Assembly: GCF_019049655.1 (NCBI RefSeq)
Contig: NZ_JAFMOX010000042.1
Span: 1-62,186, forward strand
DNA from: Rahnella rivi
GTDB taxonomy: Bacteria > Pseudomonadota > Gammaproteobacteria > Enterobacterales > Enterobacteriaceae
Reading direction: 5' to 3'
Length of the DNA: 62,186 bases
Each line of letters begins with the position of its first letter. Positions within the stretch are counted from its first letter, which is position 1. The notes below the pieces were generated by a model. It was given only the letters and a program-made list of their open reading frames with translations. It did no database searches and was not told the origin of the DNA. The position numbers and the translations under genes were made by a program. This document shows, in pieces, positions 29,647-38,332 of the stretch.

Positions 29647-31905
29647 TTATCGGGTTCGTAATGACTCAACGGATTTCAACCCTTCCTGCGTCAGCTGATA
29701 ATCCACTTTTAATTCATAACCCTGAATACCTTCTGCTCCGGCACCGGCGAAAACGCTCTTCGCCATAGCATTGGTGGCTGGCAGAATAAGGCTATGGTTG
29801 TCCGTCGCGGAAACGGCAAAGCCGCCCGGCGTTCCCGCCGGCGTAATCCCGGTAAATTGCCAGCGGTAATTCACAAGCGACGATAATGGTGTTGACGAGG
29901 TGTCAGAAATAGTTTCCCGGTCACTGGCATCCCACTGACCATTGTTATTACTGTCGTAGGCGACCCTGAATAAATATTCATGGCCTAACTGAAGGGTATT
30001 TCCCCGGGTAGCCGTCAGATTAATATCCGGGGCTGCTTTATCCACAATGGCGGTATAAAACATGGTTTCAGCCGGGGAGAAATTAATCAGCACCGCATTG
30101 GTCCGTTGAGTTTCTTTATTTTCTGGTGAAGCGACAATGCTATAAACGCCGCTCATGGTACTGCTGACCGCGGCTTTTCCATTATCCGGAGAACGGGTGT
30201 AGAAAAGACAAGATGTTGCTGCGTCGCATTTTTCTTTTGATGCGTGAATCACCACTTCGCTGCTATGACTTTTATCTTCCATTTTGTAAGCACGGAACGT
30301 CATATTCAGATCTTCTGCATTAATCGGTGTCGTTTCACCTGCCAGCCCGGCAATTTTGCTCCCGCTGGCTTCTAAATCGACCACACTTTTACCGTCAGAC
30401 AGAACTTTGGTGGTTTTCTTCTCCTCACCGGCATCATTAATAACCAGCTGATAGGAAGAAGGGGCTTCTGAAACGATTATATCCACTGCGTTTGACTGCT
30501 TGCTGCGCCCTTTATCGTCGAGCAGCATCACCGAGAGCGTATATTTATTGGCATCAGGATCCGGAGAATCCACCCAGGCCGGGAACGTCAATGTCCAGTG
30601 GTTATTGGTGCCTGCGCTGATATTTTGCTCAGGGGATAACGCGGGTAAACCTAACTGTGTTTCCGGATTAAACGCGCCAGAGGGGATCCAGCGGGCTTCT
30701 TTAATCGCCAGATGTGAGGAAATGGAGGCATTTACGGTCCAGTGACATCCTTCATAGGCCTGTGCTTGCTCCGGGGTATCAGCAAGAATACATTGTGCTG
30801 CGGTGCCCGTCGGTTTGAGGTACAAACCGATATCCAGATCGTTTTTTTCGCGGTATTCGAGAACGATGTGATTATTACGATCGACGAAATCCATCCGGCT
30901 GCCGGCCAGCGTTCTCATTTGCGACACGGCGGAAGGATCCAGTTGTTTTGAAATGGGCACGCCGATGCGGTAATCCAGTGCGAGTTCGGCGGTCACTTCA
31001 TCGCTATCAGAATTCCCTTTTTTATACCCCACGCCAAGGGTGACCATGGGAACCGGCGTATAATCTGCGCCCAGCGTGACCGCGGAAGGGTCTTTTTGCA
31101 GATCATCAGTGCCAAATAGCGCCACTTCGTCACCGTAATACTTTTCATAAACCAGTGACGAACCAAGCTGAGGGTAGGCAGGTAAATAAGCCTGCACACG
31201 CATATCCCAGCCCCTTGCCGGGCGTTCTTCATAATCTTCCAGATCGCGGGAATCTTTCCATGAAGATAAAGGCAGATAATAGTTACCGCTGAGCTTTAAA
31301 AAGTTTGTCCAGGCCTCACCACCAAAACCTATACGCCGGTGATGCCGGGTAATATCGTAATCATAGAAAGTATTGGCACCAATCATCCAGTCCTGGCTGA
31401 GATTATGACGAATACCGGCACCCAGGTTAGCTATTGTCCTGCCATCGGTATTATGAGCAGAAATTTGATTAAAAAAGAGATTATCCTTTCCCTCAATAAT
31501 CGGGATGAGATAATCCAGTGACGAGCCGTCAAGGCTTCCGTCATCATCGAGAACGAATTGCGTACTGATATGCCCGTAGGGAGAAAGTAAAGATTCGGCT
31601 TGCGCCTGTGCTGCGCCGCTGGCCATTCCTTTTCCGTACTGGAATAACTGTGATTTCAATCCTTCAGGTGTCAAATTTTGAAAATTTTGTTGCGCTTCAC
31701 TCGTCGCCATTTGCGCCGTCTTCGAGGCCCAAATATCATTCTCAGCCGGGTTATTTTTTGTCTCGCTTTGATCTGCGTCGTCAGATGATTCAGCACGGCT
31801 GCCGAGATCAGGCAACGGAATATTATCAGAGGCCTGTACTGTCTCTGCAGGAATTTGACAAAATAAAGATATTGCCAATGAATAAAAAATAAATTCTTTC
31901 ATCAT
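29647..31905 (-). CDS. Inverse autotransporter/invasin-like outer membrane protein (ZirT-like)
   Basis: This is a 752-residue outer-membrane protein. After the signal peptide (cleavage near VQASDN) and an acidic linker comes the inverse-autotransporter barrel, about residues 95-335, with the family blocks GAGIRHNLSQDWMIGANTFY and FGGEAWTNFLKLSGNYYLPL. Two beta-rich extracellular parts follow. The last 130 residues match module B of the neighbouring secreted protein and carry an EF-hand loop, DSNNNGQWDASD, at 651-662. No LysM domain is seen, unlike intimin. It heads a three-gene locus. Function is probably surface display or export of the partners. Confidence 0.8.
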   Translation of the reverse strand: MMKEFIFYSLAISLFCQIPAETVQASDNIPLPDLGSRAESSDDADQSETKNNPAENDIWASKTAQMATSEAQQNFQNLTPEGLKSQLFQYGKGMASGAAQAQAESLLSPYGHISTQFVLDDDGSLDGSSLDYLIPIIEGKDNLFFNQISAHNTDGRTIANLGAGIRHNLSQDWMIGANTFYDYDITRHHRRIGFGGEAWTNFLKLSGNYYLPLSSWKDSRDLEDYEERPARGWDMRVQAYLPAYPQLGSSLVYEKYYGDEVALFGTDDLQKDPSAVTLGADYTPVPMVTLGVGYKKGNSDSDEVTAELALDYRIGVPISKQLDPSAVSQMRTLAGSRMDFVDRNNHIVLEYREKNDLDIGLYLKPTGTAAQCILADTPEQAQAYEGCHWTVNASISSHLAIKEARWIPSGAFNPETQLGLPALSPEQNISAGTNNHWTLTFPAWVDSPDPDANKYTLSVMLLDDKGRSKQSNAVDIIVSEAPSSYQLVINDAGEEKKTTKVLSDGKSVVDLEASGSKIAGLAGETTPINAEDLNMTFRAYKMEDKSHSSEVVIHASKEKCDAATSCLFYTRSPDNGKAAVSSTMSGVYSIVASPENKETQRTNAVLINFSPAETMFYTAIVDKAAPDINLTATRGNTLQLGHEYLFRVAYDSNNNGQWDASDRETISDTSSTPLSSLVNYRWQFTGITPAGTPGGFAVSATDNHSLILPATNAMAKSVFAGAGAEGIQGYELKVDYQLTQEGLKSVESLRTR

Positions 31906-32279
31906 ATTATTAACCGATAATACGGGGCAAGTTCTTAAAAAAAGAATGATTGAGTATTCGCAATCAGATATTACTCTGGCTTTGCGCGGGTAAATTGTAT
32001 TCCATGTGGGTGGATGAAGCAGATCTTAACAACAATGGGTTTTTACAACAACGTCCGTTTTTGGACAGTTGACCGGACTAACCGAATGAGAGATAAGAAT
32101 TTTTTTATCGAAGTGATCTCTCGCGCCCAAAGCGCAGGAGAGCGTGAATTTTTCAGTGTTGATGTTATTTTTATTTAAAATCAGTGAGTTAACTAATGAT
32201 TTAAAACCAGGAATATCAGAGGCTTTTGCACAAAGATTTTGGGTGATTGACAACTATTCAGAACAAACAGAACCCGCAG
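31906..32279. other. 374-bp AT-rich intergenic region with possible gene remnant
   Basis: This region contains the promoter side of the inverse autotransporter gene. On the plus strand a 30-codon frame from ATG 32086 stops at 32176. A second frame from about 32144, shifted by one, then reads on with plausible protein composition (LTNDLKPGISEAFAQRFWVI). This could be a regulator gene broken by a frameshift, but each part is too short for me to identify a family. Confidence 0.4.
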
Positions 32280-32951
32280 TCAGAATGATTTTGGCAGTTT
32301 TCTTAATATGCTTATCAGCTTGCCACTTTCTATTTTTATATATTCACCTTGCCGCAGGTGAGATAATATTTTCATTATTCCGCTGCGTGCCAGATGACTA
32401 CGCTCTAAAATAAATGTAGGGACATTGATTTTGGTTTTTATCTCAGAGGGAACCTTATCCAGTTCAAGTAACAGGGCGCGCACAATTTCATAAGATGTCT
32501 TATTGATGAGCATGTTTGTTCGGTACGCGTGGTAATCATTGAAATAGGACTGGCAGATGAGCAGTTCTTCAAGAAGTGAGTTTGCATTTATAATCCGGAT
32601 AACAGAGGATAAAGGCAGTGTTTCTAATACACAGTCAGGGCGGGAAATGAACTTATAGATACTGTCGCGATAGGGTGAACCTTGCATCCCGAAAATAGCG
32701 GGGGCGCGGGCAGTGGCAAATAGCATATTATCCGCGTTGCGGTAAATATCCACTGTACCTTCAATCACAAGCACGACCTGAGAATCACCTTGTTCATTAT
32801 GCAGTTTAACCTCTCCTCCGGCGCGGTCGGGCAGTAATGGAGAAGATATTTGTTTGAATAACCCGATTAATTTAATGATTGTTTTAACGGGCTTTTGCAT
32901 AGGATGATGACCTGAAGTCGACATTTTTTCAGACAGGTGTTGAGTGTTCAT
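32280..32951 (-). CDS. Crp-fold winged-helix regulator (IprA/YaiV-like)
   Basis: This 223-residue protein has an N-terminal cyclic-nucleotide-binding-like beta-barrel (about 40-130, SQVVLVIEGTVDIYRNADN). A long helix follows, then a C-terminal helix-turn-helix (about 175-215, ILERSHLARSGIMKILSHLR). It resembles the IprA/YaiV group of enterobacterial Crp-like regulators, which lack an obvious cAMP phosphate cassette. It lies upstream of the inverse autotransporter on the same strand, so control of that locus is the natural guess. The DNA is AT-rich like the island. Confidence 0.7.
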   Translation of the reverse strand: MNTQHLSEKMSTSGHHPMQKPVKTIIKLIGLFKQISSPLLPDRAGGEVKLHNEQGDSQVVLVIEGTVDIYRNADNMLFATARAPAIFGMQGSPYRDSIYKFISRPDCVLETLPLSSVIRIINANSLLEELLICQSYFNDYHAYRTNMLINKTSYEIVRALLLELDKVPSEIKTKINVPTFILERSHLARSGIMKILSHLRQGEYIKIESGKLISILRKLPKSF

Positions 32952-33023
32952 TCCGCCTCTGATTTATTTAAAATTAACTTTCCCTGTTCAGGCGGAAGTC
33001 TACCACGGCAGAGGAGAATTGCT

Positions 33024-33107
33024 ATGGACTTAACACGTCAGGCGTTGTTGATTAATCTTTATAACATCCGTTGTTGCTACGGATGTTATAAAAAAGCAGA
33101 AATCTGA
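33024..33107 (+). CDS. Candidate 27-residue cysteine-containing small protein
   Basis: The ORF runs from ATG 33024 to TGA 33105-33107. It has an unusually good ribosome site (GAGGAG at 33011-33016, 7 bases before ATG). The peptide has a hydrophobic first half (ALLINLYNI) and a cysteine cluster (RCCYGCY), with a basic end. The cysteine segment overlaps a hairpin, ATAACATCCG / CGGATGTTAT, at 33061-33070 and 33080-33089. The hairpin itself may be the real feature, so coding is only a suggestion. Confidence 0.35.
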   Translation: MDLTRQALLINLYNIRCCYGCYKKAEI

Positions 33108-33158
33108 TTTCTGAAAAATAATGTCATCATCGGTTAATGTGCATTAAAAACGGAAACA

Positions 33159-34166
33159 TTATCCTGCGGTGCTCGCACGCACCTTCAGTTTTCCTGCCAT
33201 GCGTACGCACGTTGCTGCATCTTCTCCTGAACAAATATATTCCACCGCCTGACGGCCCAGTTCGACATAAGGCAACTGTACGCTGGTCAGTTTCGGGGTC
33301 ATCTGATCGGCAATGCGTTGATCGTCGTATCCGGCAACCAGAATATCCTGCGGAATACGCAGATGCAGTTCGGTCAGCGCCTGATAACATCCGAGCGTCA
33401 TCCAGTCGCTGGAGCAAAAAATGGCATCGGGCGGTTCCGGCAGTTTCATCAGTGCCAGCGTGGCCTGATAGGTTTCATTCAGCGACCAGTTGGTGGCCAT
33501 CACCCGCCGTTCATCATAAGGAATACCCGCGTGCGACAACGCTTCGCGGTAACCTTCACGGCGCATTTCGCAGGCCTCCATCCAGTTATCCCCCATGATA
33601 TGCGCAATGCGTGTCGCGCCCTGTTCGATGAGGTGGCGGGTGATCTGCAACGCGTTAGCACGGTCGTCGGGCAGGAAGGTGGGCAGCAGCGGGAAGGCGC
33701 GATCGTAGACATTAAGCAGCACAACGGGAAGCGAGGTCTGGTTGGCGAATACCGAAAAATCAATCGCCTGCGTAACGGGAGAGGCGATGATGATGCCCGC
33801 ACAGCGGCGCTGATTCAGCTGCGCAATGATACGCACCGCCAGCCCGATATCATCGCCATAATCATAGACGGTCAGCAGCGTATCGTGCCGCCACGCGGCT
33901 TCACGGGCTTCGCTCAGCGCATCAACAAAGGGATCGTAACTTGGCATGGCGTTGAGCAGCAGGGCGATCTCTTCCTGTCCGTTATCCCGGTGCGGCGCAG
34001 GCATTTTTTTATAGCCGAGCGACAGGGCGGTATCGAACACCCGCTGACGGGTTTCTTCGCTGAGTTTTATGGCGCGTGAGTTGTTTAAAATAAGCGAAAC
34101 CGTTGCCTGTGAAACTCCCGCCTCACGTGCGATATCACTCATTGTCACTTTGTTCTTTTTCTCCAT
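33159..34166 (-). CDS. LacI-family transcriptional regulator
   Basis: This 335-residue LacI/GalR protein has a helix-turn-helix TMSDIAREAGVSQATVSLIL and a ligand-binding core ending ILVAGYDDQRIADQMTPKLT. The start ATG at 34166 follows AAAGGCGG. It is divergent from the GH5-like glycosidase gene across 208 bp, so it probably controls that gene. The likely ligand is a sugar or oligosaccharide linked to the glycosidase product. I cannot name an orthologue. Confidence 0.85.
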   Translation of the reverse strand: MEKKNKVTMSDIAREAGVSQATVSLILNNSRAIKLSEETRQRVFDTALSLGYKKMPAPHRDNGQEEIALLLNAMPSYDPFVDALSEAREAAWRHDTLLTVYDYGDDIGLAVRIIAQLNQRRCAGIIIASPVTQAIDFSVFANQTSLPVVLLNVYDRAFPLLPTFLPDDRANALQITRHLIEQGATRIAHIMGDNWMEACEMRREGYREALSHAGIPYDERRVMATNWSLNETYQATLALMKLPEPPDAIFCSSDWMTLGCYQALTELHLRIPQDILVAGYDDQRIADQMTPKLTSVQLPYVELGRQAVEYICSGEDAATCVRMAGKLKVRASTAG

Positions 34167-34317
34167 CCGCCTTTCCCCGTCACCCTGTTTTATGCCCGGC
34201 GCACTATATCACAGCACGCATTTTTGCCAGACCACCCGCGAGCTTGCCTGAAAAGAGTGTGATCTCACTTGCAGAACCCGCCCCCCATATTTGCAGCCTG
34301 GCCGGTTTGATAATAAC

Positions 34318-34329
34318 TATTAGCTAATA
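34318..34329. promoter_or_regulatory. Possible operator before the GH5-like gene
   Basis: TATTAGCTAATA is a perfect 12-base palindrome within a run of TATTA/TAATA repeats, 45 bp before the glycosidase start. It is AT-rich and lacks the usual central CG of LacI-family operators. It could instead be part of the -10 region. Confidence 0.45.
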
Positions 34330-34374
34330 TTATTAGCAATGGCATGTTACCGGCAACCGGACCAGGAGAACAGA

Positions 34375-35454
34375 ATGAAAACGCAGTGGAGCGAACAACA
34401 GGCAGCAGAATGGGAAAAGCAGCAGGGGTGGATTTGCGGATTCAACTACCTGCCGCGCACGGCGATAAACTGGACAGAACTCTGGCAGCGCGAAACATTT
34501 GACGCGCCGACCATTGATCAGGAGCTGGGCTGGGCGCACCAGGCTGGTTATAACCAGTTGCGCATCAATCTGCCGTTCATCGTCTGGCAGGACGATCGCG
34601 ACGGTTTGCTGGCGCGGATTGATCAGTTCCTGAGTATCGCCGCGCGCCATCAGATCAAGGTGATGCTGACGCTGATGGACGATTGCGGATTCTCCGGTGA
34701 CGAGCCGTTCCTTGGCCCGCAAAAAGCGCCGGAGCCGGGCAAACATAACAGTCAGGCGGCGGCCAGTCCGGGGCGGGATGTAGTGTGCGATCGCGACAGG
34801 TGGCCGGAAATCGAGCGCTATGTGCGCGATATTATTCGTTATTTTCGCACCGACGCGCGCATCGCCCTCTGGGATTTATACAACGAGCCGGGCAACCGTG
34901 GCACCTTTGCCACCGGGCTTGAAGAAGTGCTGTATGACGAAAAACTTGAGGTTTTTGCGCTCGAACTGATGCAGCGGGCGTTTGTCTGGGCGCGGGAGGA
35001 GGATCCGGTTGCGCCGCTGACCGTCGGCGCATGGCATTTCCCACAGGACCCGGATCAGCCGGAAAGCGAGTTTTTCACCCATCCGGTCGATGTCGCCGCC
35101 GCGCAGCTCTCTGACGTCATCAGTTTCCATGCCTACGTCGCCACGCCAAAGCTTTTGCAGGCGCTGCGGTTCTGGCAAAAACTCAACCGCCCGATACTGT
35201 GTACCGAATGGCTGGCGCGCCACGTGGGCAGCGTGTTTGAAGAACAACTGCCGTTGTTCAGCGCCTTTAACGCGGGCTGTTATCACTGGGGGCTGGTGCG
35301 GGGTAAAACGCAGACCACACTGCCGTGGCCTTCGGTGCGCAAGGGGAATCAGGATTACGCCCATTTATGGTTCCACGATGTGCTCGATGAATACGGTATT
35401 CCGTTCCGCCGCGCCGAAATGGATCTGGTTCGCCGTTTAACACGCATGAAATAA
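34375..35454 (+). CDS. GH5-like glycoside hydrolase
   Basis: This 359-residue (beta/alpha)8 barrel enzyme has no signal peptide and is therefore cytoplasmic. The acid/base glutamate lies in LYNEPGN and the nucleophile glutamate in LCTEWLAR, with conserved IRINLPF-type strand 2 ([10 protein letters not shown]) and SFHAY. These are the marks of clan GH-A, with endoglucanase or mannanase/xylosidase-like relatives often labelled 1,4-beta-xylanase. The start ATG at 34375 has CAGGAGAA upstream. As an intracellular enzyme it should act on an imported oligosaccharide or glycoside, but no transporter gene is adjacent. Confidence 0.8.
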   Translation: MKTQWSEQQAAEWEKQQGWICGFNYLPRTAINWTELWQRETFDAPTIDQELGWAHQAGYNQLRINLPFIVWQDDRDGLLARIDQFLSIAARHQIKVMLTLMDDCGFSGDEPFLGPQKAPEPGKHNSQAAASPGRDVVCDRDRWPEIERYVRDIIRYFRTDARIALWDLYNEPGNRGTFATGLEEVLYDEKLEVFALELMQRAFVWAREEDPVAPLTVGAWHFPQDPDQPESEFFTHPVDVAAAQLSDVISFHAYVATPKLLQALRFWQKLNRPILCTEWLARHVGSVFEEQLPLFSAFNAGCYHWGLVRGKTQTTLPWPSVRKGNQDYAHLWFHDVLDEYGIPFRRAEMDLVRRLTRMK

Positions 35455-35465
35455 TCTTTCCAACA

Positions 35466-35485
35466 GCCGCACAGGGATGTGCGGC
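35466..35485. terminator. Weak bidirectional terminator between convergent genes
   Basis: The stem GCCGCACA / TGTGCGGC is perfect, with a GGGA tetraloop, in the 45-bp gap between the glycosidase and the FhuB-like gene. Neither side has a strong T-run, so this is a modest call. Confidence 0.4.
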
Positions 35486-35499
35486 CGATTCACGAATCT

Positions 35500-37437
35500 T
35501 CAGCGCTTACCCCTTCCTTTCATCAGCAGCCATAAAAACCACGGCGCGCCGATCAGCGCGCACAACAGCCCGGCGGAAACCGGCCACGGCCAGGCGATGT
35601 TACGGCCCAGCCAGTCGGCGATCACCATCAGCAAAGCGCCAAACAGTGCCGCGACCAGACATTGCGCGCGGAAACGGATTGCGCCGCTGTAGCGGGCCAA
35701 CTGCGGGGCGATCAGCCCGACAAAACTCAGCGGGCCGATCAGCAACGTGCCGCCTGCGGTCAGCGCCGCCGCCAGCAGCAGGATCAGCATATTGCTGCGC
35801 CGCAGCCCGATGCCGAGCGCCCGCGCGGTGGGATGCCCGAGGCTGAGCAACTGCACCCAGCGCTGCAACAGCAAGGCCAGCGGGATCAACACCAGCGCCT
35901 GACCCGCGCCCCAGACCGCACGTTCTGCGGTGATGCCTGCGGTGGATCCGGTGCTCCAGTTGAGCAACATCATCGCGCGCGGATCACCGCTCATCAGCAA
36001 CAGCATACTCAGCGCCATGCTCAGGTGCGTCAGACACAGCCCGACCATGACCATCGATTGTGGCTGAAAGCGCGAGCGTAACCCGAACATAAACAGCAAC
36101 AGTGTCGCCAGCAAACTGCCCGCCAGCGCAGCCGGAAACAGCGACGACAGCGGCTGATTAAACAGGATAACCATCAGTACCACCGTAAGCGATGCGCCGC
36201 TGCTGATGCCGAGCAGTTCCGGGCTGGCAAGAGGGTTGCCGCTCTGCCGCTGGATCAGCACCCCGGCGACCGCCAGCATCGCCCCTGCGCTGAGTGCGCC
36301 GAGCATACGCGGCCAGCGCCATTCCAGCAGCGCCCGGAACGCAGCGCCTTCCGGCGACCGGTTAACCAGCAACGAGACGACGATCCCGCCCAGCAACATC
36401 AGCAGCAAGATCTGCAGCCGGGCGCGGGTCAGCGTGCGTGCGGGCGGTGCGCTGAACGGCGACGGCGTGATCAGCGGATTGCGCTGGCGAAACAGCAACA
36501 CCAGCATCAGCGGTGCGCTGAGTAATCCCGAGAGCGCACCGGTCGGCAGATCGCCGCCGGCAGGTGACAGAAACTGTGCCAGCTGATCAACCAGCGTCAG
36601 CAACAGCGCACCACACAGCGGCACCCACAGCATCTGATGCCGGAATGAACGCACGCCGGTCAGCCGCACCAGAGCCGGAGCGGCCAGTCCGACAAAACCG
36701 ATAATGCCAAGCTGACTGGTGACCAGCGCACTGAGCGCCACGGCGACGGCAAGGGTGGCGATACGCACTTTCACCACCGAAACGCCGAGCGCACCGGCGC
36801 TTTGATCGGAAAGCCCGATCAGCGCCAGCGGCCTTGCCAGCAGGGCGCTCAGTGCCATCAGTGTCAGCAGCGGCAGCAATAAAAACTGCGTCGCCTGCCA
36901 GCCGCTCTGGCTGAGTGAACCGGCCTGCCAACTGAACAAATCGCTGAGATAATCATGGTTGAACAGCACCATCAGCGTGTTGAGGGCATTACCGTACAGG
37001 CTGATGACCATGCCGGTGAGGATCACTTTCAGCGGATCCAGCCCCTGACGGGCGATCAGCAGATAGAGCACCAGCGCGGTCAGCGCCGCACCCGCCAGCG
37101 CCAGATTGGTCAGGCCGACCACCAGCAGGCCGGGGAACACAATCATGCTGGCGGACATGGCCAGATTGGCACCGGCGGCAATGCCGAGCGTCGCGGGTTC
37201 GGCCAGCGGATTGCGCAATACCTGCTGAAAAAGCAGGCCCGCCATCGCCAGCGCCATTCCCGCCAGCACGCCGATCGCCAGACGCGGTAAAAAACTGTAA
37301 TGCAGCAACAGGCTGGCGGTTGCCGGAGAAGGCGTATTGCCAGAACGTGAAAGATTACTGAACAGTAAAAATGCGCACAGCAGCGTCAGTAGCAGCGCGA
37401 ACAGCCACGGGAGCAAAGCACGGTGTTGTTTATGCAT
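35500..37437 (-). CDS. Siderophore ABC importer permease, fused (FhuB-like)
   Basis: This 645-residue inner-membrane permease is built of two FecCD-type halves, each with about ten hydrophobic segments and the motif LRNPLAEPATLGI / SGNPLASPELLGI. That fused form is typical of FhuB. It overlaps the FhuD-like gene by 8 bp. The cognate ATPase (FhuC) is not in the locus. The nearest downstream gene is the convergent glycosidase, so the ATPase must be supplied from elsewhere. Hydroxamate siderophores are the likely cargo. Confidence 0.88.
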   Translation of the reverse strand: MHKQHRALLPWLFALLLTLLCAFLLFSNLSRSGNTPSPATASLLLHYSFLPRLAIGVLAGMALAMAGLLFQQVLRNPLAEPATLGIAAGANLAMSASMIVFPGLLVVGLTNLALAGAALTALVLYLLIARQGLDPLKVILTGMVISLYGNALNTLMVLFNHDYLSDLFSWQAGSLSQSGWQATQFLLLPLLTLMALSALLARPLALIGLSDQSAGALGVSVVKVRIATLAVAVALSALVTSQLGIIGFVGLAAPALVRLTGVRSFRHQMLWVPLCGALLLTLVDQLAQFLSPAGGDLPTGALSGLLSAPLMLVLLFRQRNPLITPSPFSAPPARTLTRARLQILLLMLLGGIVVSLLVNRSPEGAAFRALLEWRWPRMLGALSAGAMLAVAGVLIQRQSGNPLASPELLGISSGASLTVVLMVILFNQPLSSLFPAALAGSLLATLLLFMFGLRSRFQPQSMVMVGLCLTHLSMALSMLLLMSGDPRAMMLLNWSTGSTAGITAERAVWGAGQALVLIPLALLLQRWVQLLSLGHPTARALGIGLRRSNMLILLLAAALTAGGTLLIGPLSFVGLIAPQLARYSGAIRFRAQCLVAALFGALLMVIADWLGRNIAWPWPVSAGLLCALIGAPWFLWLLMKGRGKR

Positions 37438-38332
37438 CGCCCGTTGCCTCTCCCAGTGCCGCCGTGATGTGCTGCGCCAGACTCACCGCCGTCGCCAGAC
37501 CGCCAAACGGGAAGAAGTGCGACAGTTCTCTGGCCCGGCCTGCGGCCACCAGCGGTAACTGCTGCCACATACCCTGCGGCTGACGCAGCCGCGAAACGCG
37601 CGTCAGCGTGGTCGGCAGTTCGGTATAAAACAGCCAGTCCGCCGGTAACGACACCAGTTTCTCAATGCCCACATTGGCGGTGCCCATCGCGCCGACCGGC
37701 TGCGTCCAGGCATTGCGTAACCCGAGCTGAGTGAGCAGCGCATCGGGCAGGCTGTTGCCGCCATACACCGTGGCGTATTTCCCGTCCTGACTGCGTACGG
37801 CGACCAGGATCCGTTGCCCGGCGGCATGCGCGATGCGCTGTTTGCAGCGTTCGATCGCCACCGCTGACGTCTCAGTCAGGCGGGCGGCGCGGGGGGAGAT
37901 CGCCAGTTGTTGGCCGAGTTCCGCCGTGAAGTTCAGCAAAGCTGACCAGAGCGGCCCGGCAGAAGGATAGACCGACACCACCTGCAACGGCGCGATGCGT
38001 TGCAGGCTGTCGAGGAGGGCAGGCGCAAGCCTGTCGCTGAGAATAAGTCCGGGTTTCAGGGCGGCGATAAGTTCCAGATTCGGCTCCCAGTAGGGGCCGA
38101 TATCCTGAACCTCTGCCGGTAACACCGGTGTGGCAATCCGGCGGCGGAAATAGCCGCCGTCAGATACCGCGAGCGGCGTCATACCGAGCGAAAGCAGGGT
38201 TTCCGCCGCCAGCCAGTTGATGGCAACGATACGGTGATCCGCAGGCGCCGCCAGCGCTGACGCTGCATCAAGCAGCGGCAGCGCCAGTAACGCCTTCAGA
38301 CAGTCGCGCCGGCTGAGTAACAGGCCTGACAT
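37430..38332 (-). CDS. Periplasmic siderophore-binding protein (FhuD-like)
   Basis: This 300-residue family 8 binding protein begins with a twin-arginine-like signal (LLSRRDCLKALLALPLLDAA). Two small lobes are joined by a long helix, as in FhuD and BtuF (RIVAINWLAAETLLSLGMTP, PNLELIAALKPGLILS). It should pass ferric siderophore from the TonB receptor to the FhuB-like permease. Its start overlaps the receptor stop by one base and its end overlaps the permease start, so the three genes are translationally coupled. Confidence 0.85.
   Translation of the reverse strand: MSGLLLSRRDCLKALLALPLLDAASALAAPADHRIVAINWLAAETLLSLGMTPLAVSDGGYFRRRIATPVLPAEVQDIGPYWEPNLELIAALKPGLILSDRLAPALLDSLQRIAPLQVVSVYPSAGPLWSALLNFTAELGQQLAISPRAARLTETSAVAIERCKQRIAHAAGQRILVAVRSQDGKYATVYGGNSLPDALLTQLGLRNAWTQPVGAMGTANVGIEKLVSLPADWLFYTELPTTLTRVSRLRQPQGMWQQLPLVAAGRARELSHFFPFGGLATAVSLAQHITAALGEATGDA

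Noticed and set aside
33061..33089. Hairpin as the terminator of the LacI gene at 33159
   Set aside because: On the minus strand the T-run precedes the hairpin instead of following it.
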